Assembly (NCBI GenBank): GCA_947491945.1
Contig: CANLLN010000002.1
Coordinates: forward strand, 62,001 to 126,000
DNA from: an uncultured Carboxylicivirga sp.
GTDB lineage: Bacteria > Bacteroidota > Bacteroidia > Bacteroidales > Marinilabiliaceae
Direction of reading: 5' to 3'
Length of the DNA: 64,000 bases
Shown here: positions 51,693-60,867 of the stretch, piece after piece
Numbering within the stretch: position 1 is the first letter of the stretch
Layout of the letters: each line of letters opens with the position of its first letter
The notes under the pieces: generated by a model
Databases searched by the model: none
Seen by the model: only the letters and a program-made list of their open reading frames with translations
Told to the model about the DNA's origin: nothing
Program-made: the position numbers and the translations under genes

Positions 51693-52805
51693 TTACTTGC
51701 TCACCTTCCGTATCTTCCTGAGGCGACGAATAAAGTGACGCCGCTTCCGATAAAGAGCGATGGAGGGCAAATAAGCTACGGCAAAACCCAATGACAGGAT
51801 CAGGATTGTCAGCTTAATCATACCCAAATTACGGAGGCTAAAAGCCAAGATGACAAAGGCAATATTGATTCCACCAATGATCAAACTAATCTGTAGATGA
51901 CTGAATCCCAAGGCTAGCATGCGGTGATGAATATGATTCTTATCGGCCATAAAGGGCGAGTTACCTTGCGACACGCGCAGCATAAACACACGCAATGTAT
52001 CTATTATGGGCACTATCAGAATGGCAATGGCAACGGCCGGCGCACTATTCATTGTGTACAGCAGCTTATACTGATTATCGGGGCGATTAAATTCACTAAA
52101 GTGGATGGCTACAACAGCCACCAGAAAACCAAGAATGAGCGATCCCGTATCACCCATAAAAATCTTTTGTCGCTTAGAAAAAATATTGTAATAGGCAAAA
52201 GCCAGCAATCCTCCTACCAAAGCAGCAGCCAGCGTGGGAATGTGAAACTCATTATTAATAAAATACCAGGCAGAAAAGGAAACGGTAGTGACAATACCCG
52301 TAATGGCAGCCAGGCCATCGATACCATCGATCAGGTTAAAGCCATTAATAATAAACACCATGCCCACAATGGTGAGTATAGTGCCCCAGAATGGATCAGG
52401 TTGTAAACCGAAGAAACCATGAAAATCGGTAATTTGTAAACCTCCCAAGCCCACAATGATAATAGCAGCAATAAGTTGCCCCCCGAGCTTAACCATGGGA
52501 GCTGTCACCAAAATATCGTCTTTTATACCAATGCCAAAAATAATCAGTAAGGCAGGTATAAGAAAGGGAATTTCTATGAACTCAAACCAATCAACAAACA
52601 GAGAGTAGGTGAACAGGAAACCTATGAAAATCGCCAATCCGCCCAAGGTGGGAATGCGCATGCGATGGACACTTCGCTTATTAGGTTCATCAAACAAACT
52701 TTTGGAGTGTGCCACGCGCAAGATGGTGGGAATGGACAAAAAAACCATCATGAAAGACAAAAACGATGCGAAAGGCATCAGCAACTGAATAGTGTAACCG
52801 TTCAT
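51693..52805 (-). CDS. WecA/MraY-type undecaprenyl-phosphate sugar-1-phosphate transferase
   Basis: 370 residues from the ATG at 52805; an ATG nine codons upstream is less likely. About ten membrane helices. Motifs: HRMRIPTLGGLAIF, GIGIKDDIL (Asp pair), GFNLIDGIDGLAAITG (NxxNxxDGxDGL type), FMGDTGSLILGFLV and KNHIHHRMLALGFSH (HIHH). The HIHHR motif places it with WecA-like rather than MraY enzymes. It starts a lipid-linked sugar for O-antigen, capsule or a similar glycan. No other glycan genes adjoin, so it is an isolated copy. Confidence 0.92.
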   Translation of the reverse strand: MNGYTIQLLMPFASFLSFMMVFLSIPTILRVAHSKSLFDEPNKRSVHRMRIPTLGGLAIFIGFLFTYSLFVDWFEFIEIPFLIPALLIIFGIGIKDDILVTAPMVKLGGQLIAAIIIVGLGGLQITDFHGFFGLQPDPFWGTILTIVGMVFIINGFNLIDGIDGLAAITGIVTTVSFSAWYFINNEFHIPTLAAALVGGLLAFAYYNIFSKRQKIFMGDTGSLILGFLVAVVAIHFSEFNRPDNQYKLLYTMNSAPAVAIAILIVPIIDTLRVFMLRVSQGNSPFMADKNHIHHRMLALGFSHLQISLIIGGINIAFVILAFSLRNLGMIKLTILILSLGFAVAYLPSIALYRKRRHFIRRLRKIRKVSK

Positions 52806-52972
52806 ATTAATTATTTCATCAAATCTGAGCACAAAAATAGTAAAAAGAACGAGAGCTAGGGTAGCACAAAGGCATTATCATGGGTGACTAAAAGGGCTGA
52901 CAAGTACTGCACCATCTTCATGCACAGCACCGCCACTGGGCTTTACAGCAACTTTTCTTATCTTCGCAGCCG

Positions 52973-53557
52973 ATGAATACAAACATGAATAAAATTCAAT
53001 TACTAAAACGTCTACTACCCGGCTTTATGCCCATCATCGTATTTATTATGGTAGACGAGCTTTGGGGTACCCTCTATGGTTTGATCACTGCGGTGATAAT
53101 TGGTTTGGGCGAGCTTGGCTATCGTTACATCAAAGAGCAACGTATCGAAGGGTTGATACTAATTGATGTGGGACTCATAGTGGCACTGGGTATTGTATCC
53201 ATTTCACTTGATAACGCAATCTTTTTCAAACTAAAGCCCGGCATTATCAGCCTTATGCTAACAGGCTTCATTGGCTTCTCGGCTTTCTCAAAACGGAACC
53301 TGATGCTACAAATGACACAGCGTTATATGAGGGGTATTAATCTTCATCCCTTTCAAATAGAAATGATGCAACAAAGCATGAAGCGACTGTTTGGATTGCT
53401 CCTCGTTTATTCCCTGGCCACTATTGCAACGTCGTTCCTTAACGAGGACACCCTGTGGAAATTGCTCAACAGTGCGGGGCTGTTTGCTGTAATAGCTATT
53501 TTTATGGCAATGGAATGGGTCGTGAAGCACCGGCAAACATTAAGAACAAAACACTAA
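52973..53557 (+). CDS. Integral membrane protein, YciB/septation-protein-A-like
   Basis: 194 residues with five to six membrane helices (LLPGFMPIIVFIMVDELWG, LIDVGLIVALGIVSIS, a GIISLMLTGFIGFSAFSK segment, then two near 133-155 and 165-182). The helix pattern and the short KLKP segment resemble the inner-membrane septation protein A (YciB)-like family, but the match is loose. The function is unknown. Single gene, convergent with the Crp/Fnr gene. Confidence 0.55.
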   Translation: MNTNMNKIQLLKRLLPGFMPIIVFIMVDELWGTLYGLITAVIIGLGELGYRYIKEQRIEGLILIDVGLIVALGIVSISLDNAIFFKLKPGIISLMLTGFIGFSAFSKRNLMLQMTQRYMRGINLHPFQIEMMQQSMKRLFGLLLVYSLATIATSFLNEDTLWKLLNSAGLFAVIAIFMAMEWVVKHRQTLRTKH

Positions 53558-53666
53558 GGCTAAGGGAACCACAAAGGCAACAAACCTAATCAAAACCTCA
53601 GCAGCTGAAAAGCGGCTCATGTAATACGCCTTGGGTATTTAAATATCAGGGGCTTATTAAGCACAC

Positions 53667-54329
53667 TTAGGACAGCATGATAATCCGCTCCAGCTTTTCT
53701 TTGTTCATAATGATCAATTCACGGCGGTCGAAACGAATAATTTCATCATTCTTAAATTCAGTAATTAAGCGACTCACCGACTCCTTGGAGGTGCCGATCC
53801 AACGCGCCATGTCCAGACGGGAGATTACCAGCGGTATAGGCTCATTGGCAGCGGTATGAAACAGGTCTTGCAGCTTGAGCAGCAAATTGGCAAGGCGTCC
53901 GCGTACTGTGCGTTGCGATAGTTCAACCAATGAGTTGTAGGAATGCTTCAGCTCATCACAGGTTTTCTTAATCAGTAAATCCGCCAGGTCCTTATTCATG
54001 CTGATGGACTTCTTAAAGGCCTCTCCTGGAATAAGACACACCTCACTATCGGTGAGGCTTTCACAGGCCGTTACCTCGGGCTCGTCTCCCAACAAAGAAT
54101 GAAAACCAAATAAATCACCCGTTTTAATAAGACGCACAATCTGCTGTTCACCTCTAGATCCTACACGGTATATTTTTAATAGGCCTTTACTGACGAAATA
54201 AGCGTGCTTCATCTGTGTATCCTGCTCATAGACAACTTCTCCGCTTTTATAGAATGAACATTGACTGAGAGTGGCATCCCATAGCTGATCGTCTGCCTGA
54301 ATCTGTTTAAGAATACTGCTTAGTGGCAT
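53667..54329 (-). CDS. Crp/Fnr-family transcription regulator
   Basis: 220 residues. The N-terminal part is a cyclic-nucleotide-binding-like beta roll (FYKSGEVVYEQDTQMKHAYF, GDLFGFHSLLGDEPEVTA), joined by a long helix (LADLLIKKTCDELKHSYNSL) to a winged helix-turn-helix with RWIGTSKESVSRLITEFKND, the recognition helix. The four-Cys cluster of FNR is not present at the N-terminus, so an iron-sulfur oxygen sensor is not expected. The signal molecule and targets are unknown. It may control the pfl operon 4 kb away, but no site was proven. Confidence 0.93.
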   Translation of the reverse strand: MPLSSILKQIQADDQLWDATLSQCSFYKSGEVVYEQDTQMKHAYFVSKGLLKIYRVGSRGEQQIVRLIKTGDLFGFHSLLGDEPEVTACESLTDSEVCLIPGEAFKKSISMNKDLADLLIKKTCDELKHSYNSLVELSQRTVRGRLANLLLKLQDLFHTAANEPIPLVISRLDMARWIGTSKESVSRLITEFKNDEIIRFDRRELIIMNKEKLERIIMLS

Positions 54330-54671
54330 AATTGTATTAATTATTTAAAACCCACGGCAACATACAAATTTCTTTTAAATAAGCACAGCACAAAGGGTAA
54401 AATTTAAGGGCTGAAACTTGCTATGAGGAAACGGAAGAGTTTAAGGCATAAAAAACCTCTGCAGAGTCTCCAGGGTTAGAGTTTGGCTGCAGAGGTAAAA
54501 GGATGTTGAATAGTGTTGGGTGTAAAAGAAACCGTCCGTTTCAGTTTCCTATTAAGTGCGCTTCTTAATTTCTGCACTCACTTTCGTTTACTACCCTACA
54601 GTACAATAAGTTATATTGCATTGATAAAATTACACTTTTTGGTGACGAACGAACGAATATATTCCATTAAC
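54330..54671. other. Intergenic region with structured minus-strand sequence
   Basis: 342 bases between the Crp/Fnr gene and mazG. On the minus strand it holds the terminator-like hairpin at 54451-54496, a hairpin GAAAC/GTTTC near 54529-54543 and an AGTGC/GCACT pair near 54554-54578. It may be a long 3' untranslated part of mazG or a small RNA. No gene is supported: an open plus-strand frame from 54513 runs into the mazG shadow. Confidence 0.4.
54451..54496 (-). terminator. Terminator downstream of mazG
   Basis: Minus-strand perfect 10-base stem ACCTCTGCAG / CTGCAGAGGT with a 22-base loop, followed by TTTTT. It lies about 175 bases past the mazG stop, so the 3' region is unusually long. Confidence 0.7.
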
Positions 54672-55457
54672 TTACAGCTTCTTAGCTTCCTCCCATATCT
54701 CGTCCATCTCGGCAAGGCTCATAGCTTTCAAATCCTTACCTACTTTAATGGTCTTCTCTTCCAGGTAATTAAAGCGCTTAATAAACTTGCGATTGGTTCG
54801 TTCGAGCGCATTTTCCGGGTTCACACCATATAAACGTGCCGCGTTAATTACCGAGAACAGCAAATCGCCAAATTCGGCTTCCATCTTGTCCTCATCATGG
54901 GCATCAATCTCAGCCTTCAGCTCTTCCAGCTCCTCCTTCACCTTGTCCCATACTTGCTCTTTATGCTCCCAGTCGAAGCCTACACCCCGCACTTTATCCT
55001 GTATTCGATTGGCTTTTACCAATGCGGGCAAAGACATAGGCACACCATCCAGCACCGATTTATTACCATCTTTCTCTTTTAACTTCAGCTTCTCCCAGTT
55101 TTCCTCTACCGTGCGGGCATCATTGGCCTCCACATCGCTAAAAATATGCGGATGACGGTAAATCAACTTCTCATTCAAGGCTTTAATCACATCAGCCATT
55201 GTGAAACTACCCGTCTCAGTGCCAATCTTGGCATAAAAAACAATGTGTAGCAACAAATCACCCAGTTCCTTCTTTATCAATGCAGGATCATTCTTAATGA
55301 TGGCATCGGCCAGCTCATAGGTCTCTTCAATGGTTAGGGTACGCAGGCTTTCGTTGGTTTGCTTTTTATCCCATGGACACTTAGTTCTTAATTCATCCAT
55401 TATATTTAAAAGCTCCTTAAATACCTTAAGTGTCGATGCGTGTTGCTTCTCTTCCAT
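54672..55457 (-). CDS. mazG: Nucleoside triphosphate pyrophosphohydrolase MazG
   Basis: 261 residues from the ATG at 55457 (MEEKQHASTLKVFKELLNIM); an ATG 14 codons upstream is less likely. Two MazG domains: KCPWDKKQTNESLRTLTIEE...ELGDLLLHIVFYAK in the first, EAEFGDLLFSVINAARLYG in the second, each with the ExxE and ExxD metal motifs. It removes pyrophosphate from non-standard or damaged NTPs in the cytoplasm. Divergent from the PhoH gene. Confidence 0.95.
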   Translation of the reverse strand: MEEKQHASTLKVFKELLNIMDELRTKCPWDKKQTNESLRTLTIEETYELADAIIKNDPALIKKELGDLLLHIVFYAKIGTETGSFTMADVIKALNEKLIYRHPHIFSDVEANDARTVEENWEKLKLKEKDGNKSVLDGVPMSLPALVKANRIQDKVRGVGFDWEHKEQVWDKVKEELEELKAEIDAHDEDKMEAEFGDLLFSVINAARLYGVNPENALERTNRKFIKRFNYLEEKTIKVGKDLKAMSLAEMDEIWEEAKKL

Positions 55458-55604
55458 ATCTTGTGTTGCTTTAAAATTACCAAGGCATGCTAATTGCAAA
55501 ACCTCTACCGTAAGAACCGCTAAGGAATACGGCTAATATAGATTTACAAATGCAAAAAATATTGTTACTTTGCAGCTTACAAATTTAAGCATTTATAGCA
55601 CTCT

Positions 55605-56537
55605 ATGATAGAAAAATTGATCTACCTCGAATCGGTTGATTTAGTGGAGTTTCTGGGCATTAAGAATGCCAAGCTGGAAGTGATCAAAAACCATTTTCCG
55701 AAATTAAACATTGTGGCCAGGGGTAATTGGCTGAAGGCCATGGGCGATGCCGAAGAGGTGGCCGATTTTGAAGAAAAAGTAAATCTCTTACTGGATCACT
55801 ACAATAGATACAATGTACTGAGCGAAAAGTCATTAAATGAGTTACTATTGGGCGATCGACTTAGTGCAGCCAGCAGCGACAGCGATATTATCCTCTTTAG
55901 TACCAGTGGAAAACCGATCAAGGCGCGCAGCGAAAATCAGGAGAAACTGGTACAGGGCTTCAAAAAGAATGACCTGCTCTTTGCCGTAGGACCCGCCGGA
56001 TCGGGTAAAACCTACGTGGCTATTGCGCTGGCAGTTGCTGCCCTTAAAAACCGACAGGTACGTCGCATTATCCTTAGCCGCCCTGCCGTGGAGGCCGGCG
56101 AGAAACTGGGTTTTCTGCCCGGTGATATGAAAGAAAAGATCGACCCCTACCTACAACCCCTCTACGATGCCTTGCAAGACATGATACCGGCTGTTAAGCT
56201 GAAGGAGTTTATGGAAAACGGCACCATACAAATTGCCCCCCTGGCCTTTATGCGGGGTCGCACACTCAATAACGCCTGCGTTATTTTAGATGAGGCACAA
56301 AACACTACCAATAACCAGATGAAAATGTTCCTGACGCGAATGGGTGAGTATGCCAAATTCATCATTACGGGCGACGTAACCCAGATCGATCTTCCCAACA
56401 AGCAGCAGTCGGGCCTGGTACAGGCCATGCGCATACTCAAGGGCATTGAGCGTATTCAGCGGGTGAACTTTACGGTAAAAGATATTGTTCGTCATAAGTT
56501 GGTGCAGGACATTGTGGAAGCCTACGACAAGGAGTAA
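55605..56537 (+). CDS. PhoH-family ATPase
   Basis: 310 residues, cytoplasmic. An N-terminal KH-like segment (ITNHFPKLNIVARGNWLKAM-like) precedes the ATPase with Walker A GPAGSGKTY, RPAVEAGEKLGFLPGDMKEK, VILDEAQNTT (Walker B) and TGDVTQIDLP. It is the PhoH/YbeZ type, linked to RNA metabolism with YbeY in other bacteria. YbeY is not encoded next to it. Repeat copy 2 lies in the 161-base gap that follows. Confidence 0.94.
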   Translation: MIEKLIYLESVDLVEFLGIKNAKLEVIKNHFPKLNIVARGNWLKAMGDAEEVADFEEKVNLLLDHYNRYNVLSEKSLNELLLGDRLSAASSDSDIILFSTSGKPIKARSENQEKLVQGFKKNDLLFAVGPAGSGKTYVAIALAVAALKNRQVRRIILSRPAVEAGEKLGFLPGDMKEKIDPYLQPLYDALQDMIPAVKLKEFMENGTIQIAPLAFMRGRTLNNACVILDEAQNTTNNQMKMFLTRMGEYAKFIITGDVTQIDLPNKQQSGLVQAMRILKGIERIQRVNFTVKDIVRHKLVQDIVEAYDKE

Positions 56538-56585
56538 AAAGACCAGTATTAAGTTTTGGAAGTTCTATATTAAATAACAAGTTAA

Positions 56586-56627
56586 GGAACGGTTCTTTAG
56601 AAACGCCTTATAATAGAGCACCGTTCC
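56586..56627. repeat. 42-base palindromic repeat, copy 2
   Basis: GGAACGGTTCT at the left end and AGCACCGTTCC at the right end (one mismatch in 11) with a core GCCTTATAATAG. It lies between the PhoH gene and purC. Confidence 0.8.
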
Positions 56628-56698
56628 GTAAAACATCTTAAACGCTATTTTAGTTATAAATAAAACAAAGGGATAACTATTGATATAAACTAATTATT

Positions 56699-57649
56699 AT
56701 GAGCAAAGCAATTGTAAAGACAGACTACAATTTTCCGGGACAGAAAAACGTGTACAAAGGAAAGGTACGCGACGTTTATAACATCAACGACGACTACCTT
56801 GTGATGGTAGTATCGGATCGTATCTCGGCCTTTGATGTAGTACTGCCCAAGGGCATACCTTATAAAGGGCAGGTACTTAACCAAATAGCAGCCAAATTCC
56901 TGGATGCCACAGCCGATATAGTTCCCAACTGGAAAATCGCCACCCCCGATCCCAACGTTACCGTAGGTCACCTGTGCGACCCTTATCCCGTTGAAATGAT
57001 TGTGCGCGGATACCTTACCGGCAGCTCATGGCGTTTGTACAAAGATGGCGGACGCGATATCTGTGGTGTGGCCATCCCTGAGGGTATGCGCGAACACGAG
57101 GCCTTCCCTCAGCCCATCCTTACGCCCACCACTAAGGCCGAACAAGGCGCGCATGATGAAAACATTACCCGCGAGGAAATTATTAAACAAGGGCTTGTAA
57201 GCGAAGAAGAATATAAAGAGCTGGAGCGCATCTCATTGGCACTGTTCAAGCGGGGCAGCGAAATCGCCAAGGAGATGGGCTTAATCCTTGTGGATACAAA
57301 ATATGAGTTTGGTAAAAAAGACGGTCAGATCTATCTGATTGATGAAATTCACACACCGGACTCATCACGCTACTTCTATGCCGATGGGTATCAGGAACGC
57401 TTTGAAAAAGGCGAAAACCAAAAGCAGTTATCGAAAGAATTTGTACGCGAATGGCTAATGGAAAATAATTTCCAGGGACGCGATGGTGATACTCTGCCCG
57501 ACATGAACGATGACTTTGTGAATGAAGTATCTGAGCGCTACATTGAGCTCTACGAAAGCATTACAGGCGATAAATTTGTAAAGGCTGATGTATCAGAAGT
57601 AGTTGATCGCGTTGAGAAAAACGTAACAGACTACCTGAACTCCTTATAA
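56699..57649 (+). CDS. purC: Phosphoribosylaminoimidazole-succinocarboxamide synthase
   Basis: 316 residues. It joins aspartate to CAIR in purine synthesis. Seen: [55 protein letters not shown] and the end-of-core [16 protein letters not shown]. It is the longer form of the enzyme (about 300 residues), found in many Bacteroidota. It stands alone without other pur genes. Two hairpins follow the stop. Confidence 0.97.
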   Translation: MSKAIVKTDYNFPGQKNVYKGKVRDVYNINDDYLVMVVSDRISAFDVVLPKGIPYKGQVLNQIAAKFLDATADIVPNWKIATPDPNVTVGHLCDPYPVEMIVRGYLTGSSWRLYKDGGRDICGVAIPEGMREHEAFPQPILTPTTKAEQGAHDENITREEIIKQGLVSEEEYKELERISLALFKRGSEIAKEMGLILVDTKYEFGKKDGQIYLIDEIHTPDSSRYFYADGYQERFEKGENQKQLSKEFVREWLMENNFQGRDGDTLPDMNDDFVNEVSERYIELYESITGDKFVKADVSEVVDRVEKNVTDYLNSL

Positions 57650-57658
57650 AACCATCAC

Positions 57659-57687
57659 AAGTGGTTAGCAAAAAGGTAAAACCACTT
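57659..57687 (+). terminator. Hairpin just after purC
   Basis: 8-base stem AAGTGGTT / AACCACTT with a 13-base loop, ten bases past the stop; not followed by a T run, so it is probably a 3' stabilising hairpin ahead of the real terminator. Confidence 0.4.
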
Positions 57688-57707
57688 AAGCAATAAGAAA
57701 ATAAATA

Positions 57708-57744
57708 AAACCCGTCAGATTCTTCAAACTGACGGGTTTCTTAT
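57708..57744 (+). terminator. Terminator of purC
   Basis: Perfect 11-base stem AAACCCGTCAG / CTGACGGGTTT with a ten-base loop, followed by TTTCTTATT. Confidence 0.85.
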
Positions 57745-57759
57745 TGATAAAGCATTTAC

Positions 57760-57801
57760 GGAACGGTTCTTTATAAGCTCCTTGTGATAGAGAAATGTTC
57801 C
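57760..57801. repeat. 42-base palindromic repeat, copy 3
   Basis: GGAACGGTTCT at the left, AGAAATGTTCC at the right (one G-U type pair and one mismatch), with the core CTCCTTGTGATAG as in copy 1. It follows the purC terminator. Confidence 0.8.
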
Positions 57802-57982
57802 CTAAGCCTATCGACACCTCTCCTTTTAAAGTAGGAGTGCCACGAAATAACGAGGAGTAAGAATAGTTGAGCACATTGGGTTTCGTATACCACTGTATTC
57901 ATAAAGAAACCGCATGTTCAATCGTTGAAATTGCGTACTGATCACTCCTTCTCATTACTCATCGCTCACTACTTTTTATTAT

Positions 57983-58081
57983 CTACCCCTCACCCCCTTC
58001 CAGCATCATCATAAAAGCCTTTTCAAGGGCGGCTTCACGATAGCGCTTAAAGCGGCCGGATGCACCACATGAAAGGCTATC
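57983..58081 (-). pseudogene. Possible gene remnant, 32-codon open stretch
   Basis: The minus strand reads SLSCGASGRFKRYREAALEK and continues AFMMMLEGGEG to a stop, without a start codon of its own except internal ATGs. It looks coding-like but is too short to name. It could be the end of a lost gene, or part of an intergenic repeat with a chance reading frame. Confidence 0.3.
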
Positions 58082-58370
58082 TTATTAGTAGGCATGAATC
58101 TTATCATTGATTTTTATTGGGTTGATTTTGTAGGTTAAAGGCATTCAAATTAAAATAATTACGAATACTTAATTTACCATTCATTGCTAAAATTCGCAGA
58201 AGCCGGTCGGAAGTATCTGTCAAATATGTTAAAAAACTATAAAAGTGATACTCTCTTAAATGTGAAGTCAGCAATGCTATTTATGGCAGTGATGAAATAC
58301 GGTTCGATTGTATTGTCGAATTTACACTCTTAAATGTCATTTGTAATCTGCACATTACACTTTTGCTTAG

Positions 58371-58402
58371 AATATTCAAAGTACAGATTCTAATATTCAA
58401 AG
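58371..58402. promoter_or_regulatory. Direct repeat upstream of the pfl operon
   Basis: AATATTCAAAG occurs at 58371-58381 and at 58392-58402, exactly 21 bases apart (two turns of the helix), about 150 bases before pflB. This spacing suits a regulator that binds as a dimer on one face. A second pair, CTCTTAAATGT, lies at 58253 and 58327. Confidence 0.4.
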
Positions 58403-58548
58403 CTTAAAATCCTGCACAATTCAGACCCCTTACTCGTCTTTATCCCTAGTAATGAGGATTGCACAGCAAAATAAAAGCGCTTTACTTTGTACCATCAAAT
58501 TGCATTAAGGTATAATTTTATAATACAATACAGGTTAACAGGCAAATT

Positions 58549-60780
58549 ATGAGTAAAATTAATGAGACATTCGTAAAAGGCGCTTGGAACGAGCAGGTAA
58601 ACGTAAGGGATTTTGTTCAGAAAAACATTACTCCTTATGATGGCGACAGCTCTTTTCTATGCGGTCCTACTGATCGAACTAAAAAGCTTTGGGACATCTG
58701 CTTAGAAGCTATCAAGGAGGAAACAGCTAATAACGGTGTTCGCTCCATAGACCCTGAAGTAGTATCATCAATCACCTCTCACGAAGCAGGTTACATCCAA
58801 AAAGACCTCGAATTAATTGTAGGTCTGCAAACGGATGAACTACTGAAGCGTGCCATGAAACCCTACGGAGGAATCGCCGTGGTGGAGAAAGCATGCCGCG
58901 AGCAAGGCCTGGAAGTATCTGACCGTGTAAAAGATATATTCCGTAATTACGCAAAAACCCACAACGATGGTGTTTTTGATGTTTACACCGAAGAAATTCG
59001 CAAATACCGTTCACTGGGTTTCCTAACCGGATTGCCTGATAACTATGCAAGGGGCCGTATTATTGGTGACTATCGTCGTTTAGCGCTATATGGTATCGAT
59101 CGTTTGGTAGAAGCTAAAAAAGCAGACCTGGTAAACCTACTGGGCCCCATGAGCGACGATAAGATTCGTTTGCGCGAAGAAGTGGCTGAACAAATCAAAG
59201 CCCTGATTCAGATTAAAGAGCTGGGTAATAAATATGGTCTTGACCTGTCACGTCCAGCGGAGTCGGCACAAGAAGCCGTTCAGTGGGTTTACATGGCTTA
59301 CCTGGCTGCCGTTAAGGAGCAGGATGGAGCTGCCATGTCGCTGGGTAACGTATCGTCTTTCCTTGACATCTACATGGAATATGACCTCGCGCAAGGCAAC
59401 ATTACCGAAGAGCTGGCACAGGAATTTATCGATCAGTTTGTAATGAAGCTACGCGTGGTGCGTCACTTACGCATGAACGCTTATAACGAGATTTTTGCCG
59501 GTGACCCAACCTGGGTAACCGAGGCTATTGGTGGTAAACTGATGGACGGTCGTCATAAGATTACCAAGACCTCATACCGCTTCCTGCAAACCTTATACAA
59601 CCTGGGGCCATCACCCGAGCCCAACATGACTGTACTTTGGTCCAATTCATTGCCAGAGAACTTCAAAGCTTTCTGTGCCCAGGTATCCATCGACACATCA
59701 TCTATTCAGTATGAGAATGATGACTTGATGACCCAAACACGCAACTCGGACGACTACGGTATTGCCTGCTGCGTTTCCTTCCAGGAAATTGGTAAGCACA
59801 TCCAGTTCTTTGGTGCCCGTACCAACCTGGCCAAGGCCTTACTATTGGCTATCAACGGCGGACGCTGTGAGATGTCGGGTAAGCTAATTGTAGAAGGTAT
59901 TCCTCCATTGAAAAGCGACAAGCTGGACTTTGACGAGGTAATGGCCAACTATAAGATTGCCATGAAAGAAGTAGCCCGCGTGTATAACGAGTCGATGAAT
60001 ATCATCCACTACATGCACGATAAATACTACTACGAGAAAGCTCAGATGGCTTTTGTGGATACGAACCCACGCGTTAACCTGGCCTATGGTATGGCGGGTC
60101 TTTCCATTGTAGCTGACTCACTATCGGCCATTAAACACGCCAATGTAACGGTAGTTCGCAACGAAGAAGGATTATCATCTGAATTCCTGATTGATGGCGA
60201 ATTTCCTTGCTACGGTAACGATGATGACCGCGTGGATAACCTGGCAGTTGATGTTTCAACACATTTCAACCAACTGTTAAGCGGCCTTCAGGTATATAAA
60301 AACGCTGAGCCGACCATGTCGATTCTTACCATTACTTCTAACGTGGTGTATGGATTAAAAACAGGCGCTACACCGGACGGACGTGCCAAAGGAGTTCCTT
60401 TCGCTCCCGGTGCCAACCCCATGCACGGACGTGATAAAAACGGAGCTATCGCTTCACTGAACTCGGTAGCTAAGCTGGACTATAAAAATGCCCTGGATGG
60501 TATTTCCAACACTTTCAGCATTATCCCTAAATCATTAGGTGCCGATGCCGAAACACGCTCCGAGAATTTGGTGACCATGATGGATGCCTACTTCTCGAAA
60601 GATGCACACCACCTGAACGTGAACGTGCTAAACCGCGAGCTGCTGGAAGATGCCATGGAGAACCCCAATGAGTATCCACAGCTGACCATCCGTGTATCGG
60701 GTTATGCAGTTAACTTTGTTCGCCTAACACGTGAGCAGCAGTTAGAAGTTATCTCGCGTAGCTTCCATAGTAATATGTAA
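58549..60780 (+). CDS. pflB: Pyruvate formate-lyase
   Basis: 743 residues, glycyl-radical enzyme that splits pyruvate with CoA into acetyl-CoA and formate in the absence of oxygen. The active Cys pair is C407-C408 in [11 protein letters not shown], and the radical Gly is G718 in [12 protein letters not shown]. The length is that of the E. coli enzyme. The activase gene follows 87 bases later, with a hairpin between them, then focA. This is the fermentative core of the region and points to an anaerobic or facultative life. Confidence 0.98.
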   Translation: MSKINETFVKGAWNEQVNVRDFVQKNITPYDGDSSFLCGPTDRTKKLWDICLEAIKEETANNGVRSIDPEVVSSITSHEAGYIQKDLELIVGLQTDELLKRAMKPYGGIAVVEKACREQGLEVSDRVKDIFRNYAKTHNDGVFDVYTEEIRKYRSLGFLTGLPDNYARGRIIGDYRRLALYGIDRLVEAKKADLVNLLGPMSDDKIRLREEVAEQIKALIQIKELGNKYGLDLSRPAESAQEAVQWVYMAYLAAVKEQDGAAMSLGNVSSFLDIYMEYDLAQGNITEELAQEFIDQFVMKLRVVRHLRMNAYNEIFAGDPTWVTEAIGGKLMDGRHKITKTSYRFLQTLYNLGPSPEPNMTVLWSNSLPENFKAFCAQVSIDTSSIQYENDDLMTQTRNSDDYGIACCVSFQEIGKHIQFFGARTNLAKALLLAINGGRCEMSGKLIVEGIPPLKSDKLDFDEVMANYKIAMKEVARVYNESMNIIHYMHDKYYYEKAQMAFVDTNPRVNLAYGMAGLSIVADSLSAIKHANVTVVRNEEGLSSEFLIDGEFPCYGNDDDRVDNLAVDVSTHFNQLLSGLQVYKNAEPTMSILTITSNVVYGLKTGATPDGRAKGVPFAPGANPMHGRDKNGAIASLNSVAKLDYKNALDGISNTFSIIPKSLGADAETRSENLVTMMDAYFSKDAHHLNVNVLNRELLEDAMENPNEYPQLTIRVSGYAVNFVRLTREQQLEVISRSFHSNM

Positions 60781-60806
60781 TAATAGGCTTTTTAGTTATA
60801 AGGCAA

Positions 60807-60843
60807 AGGCAGAAGCTGGAAGGTTAATCTTCTGCTTCTGCCT
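60807..60843 (+). terminator. Hairpin between pflB and pflA
   Basis: Perfect 10-base stem AGGCAGAAGC / GCTTCTGCCT with a 17-base loop, then ACTTACTTTTT. It may stop part of the transcripts, so that pflB is made in excess over pflA and focA. Confidence 0.6.
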
Positions 60844-60867
60844 ACTTACTTTTTAAACCAAAAAAAT

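Larger units (their letters stand above)
57650..58548. other. 900-base region between purC and pflB
   Basis: It holds the purC hairpins, repeat copy 3 (57760-57801), a 32-codon open stretch on the minus strand (57983-58081), and an A/T-rich region from about 58100 with repeated short motifs at 58253, 58327, 58371 and 58392 and a TTCGA...TCGAA inverted pair at 58303-58320. No full gene is supported. The last 400 bases are the likely control region of the pfl operon. Confidence 0.6.

Noticed and set aside
53667-54329. Reading the Crp/Fnr protein as an oxygen-sensing FNR
   Set aside because: The N-terminal cysteines needed for the iron-sulfur cluster are absent.
54513-54833. Plus-strand open frame of 106 codons
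   Set aside because: Half of it is the reverse of mazG and the rest lies in the structured region; Leu- and Phe-rich as expected for a shadow.
57686-57874. Minus-strand open frame of 62 codons after purC
   Set aside because: It runs through the purC terminator and repeat copy 3, so it is not a gene.
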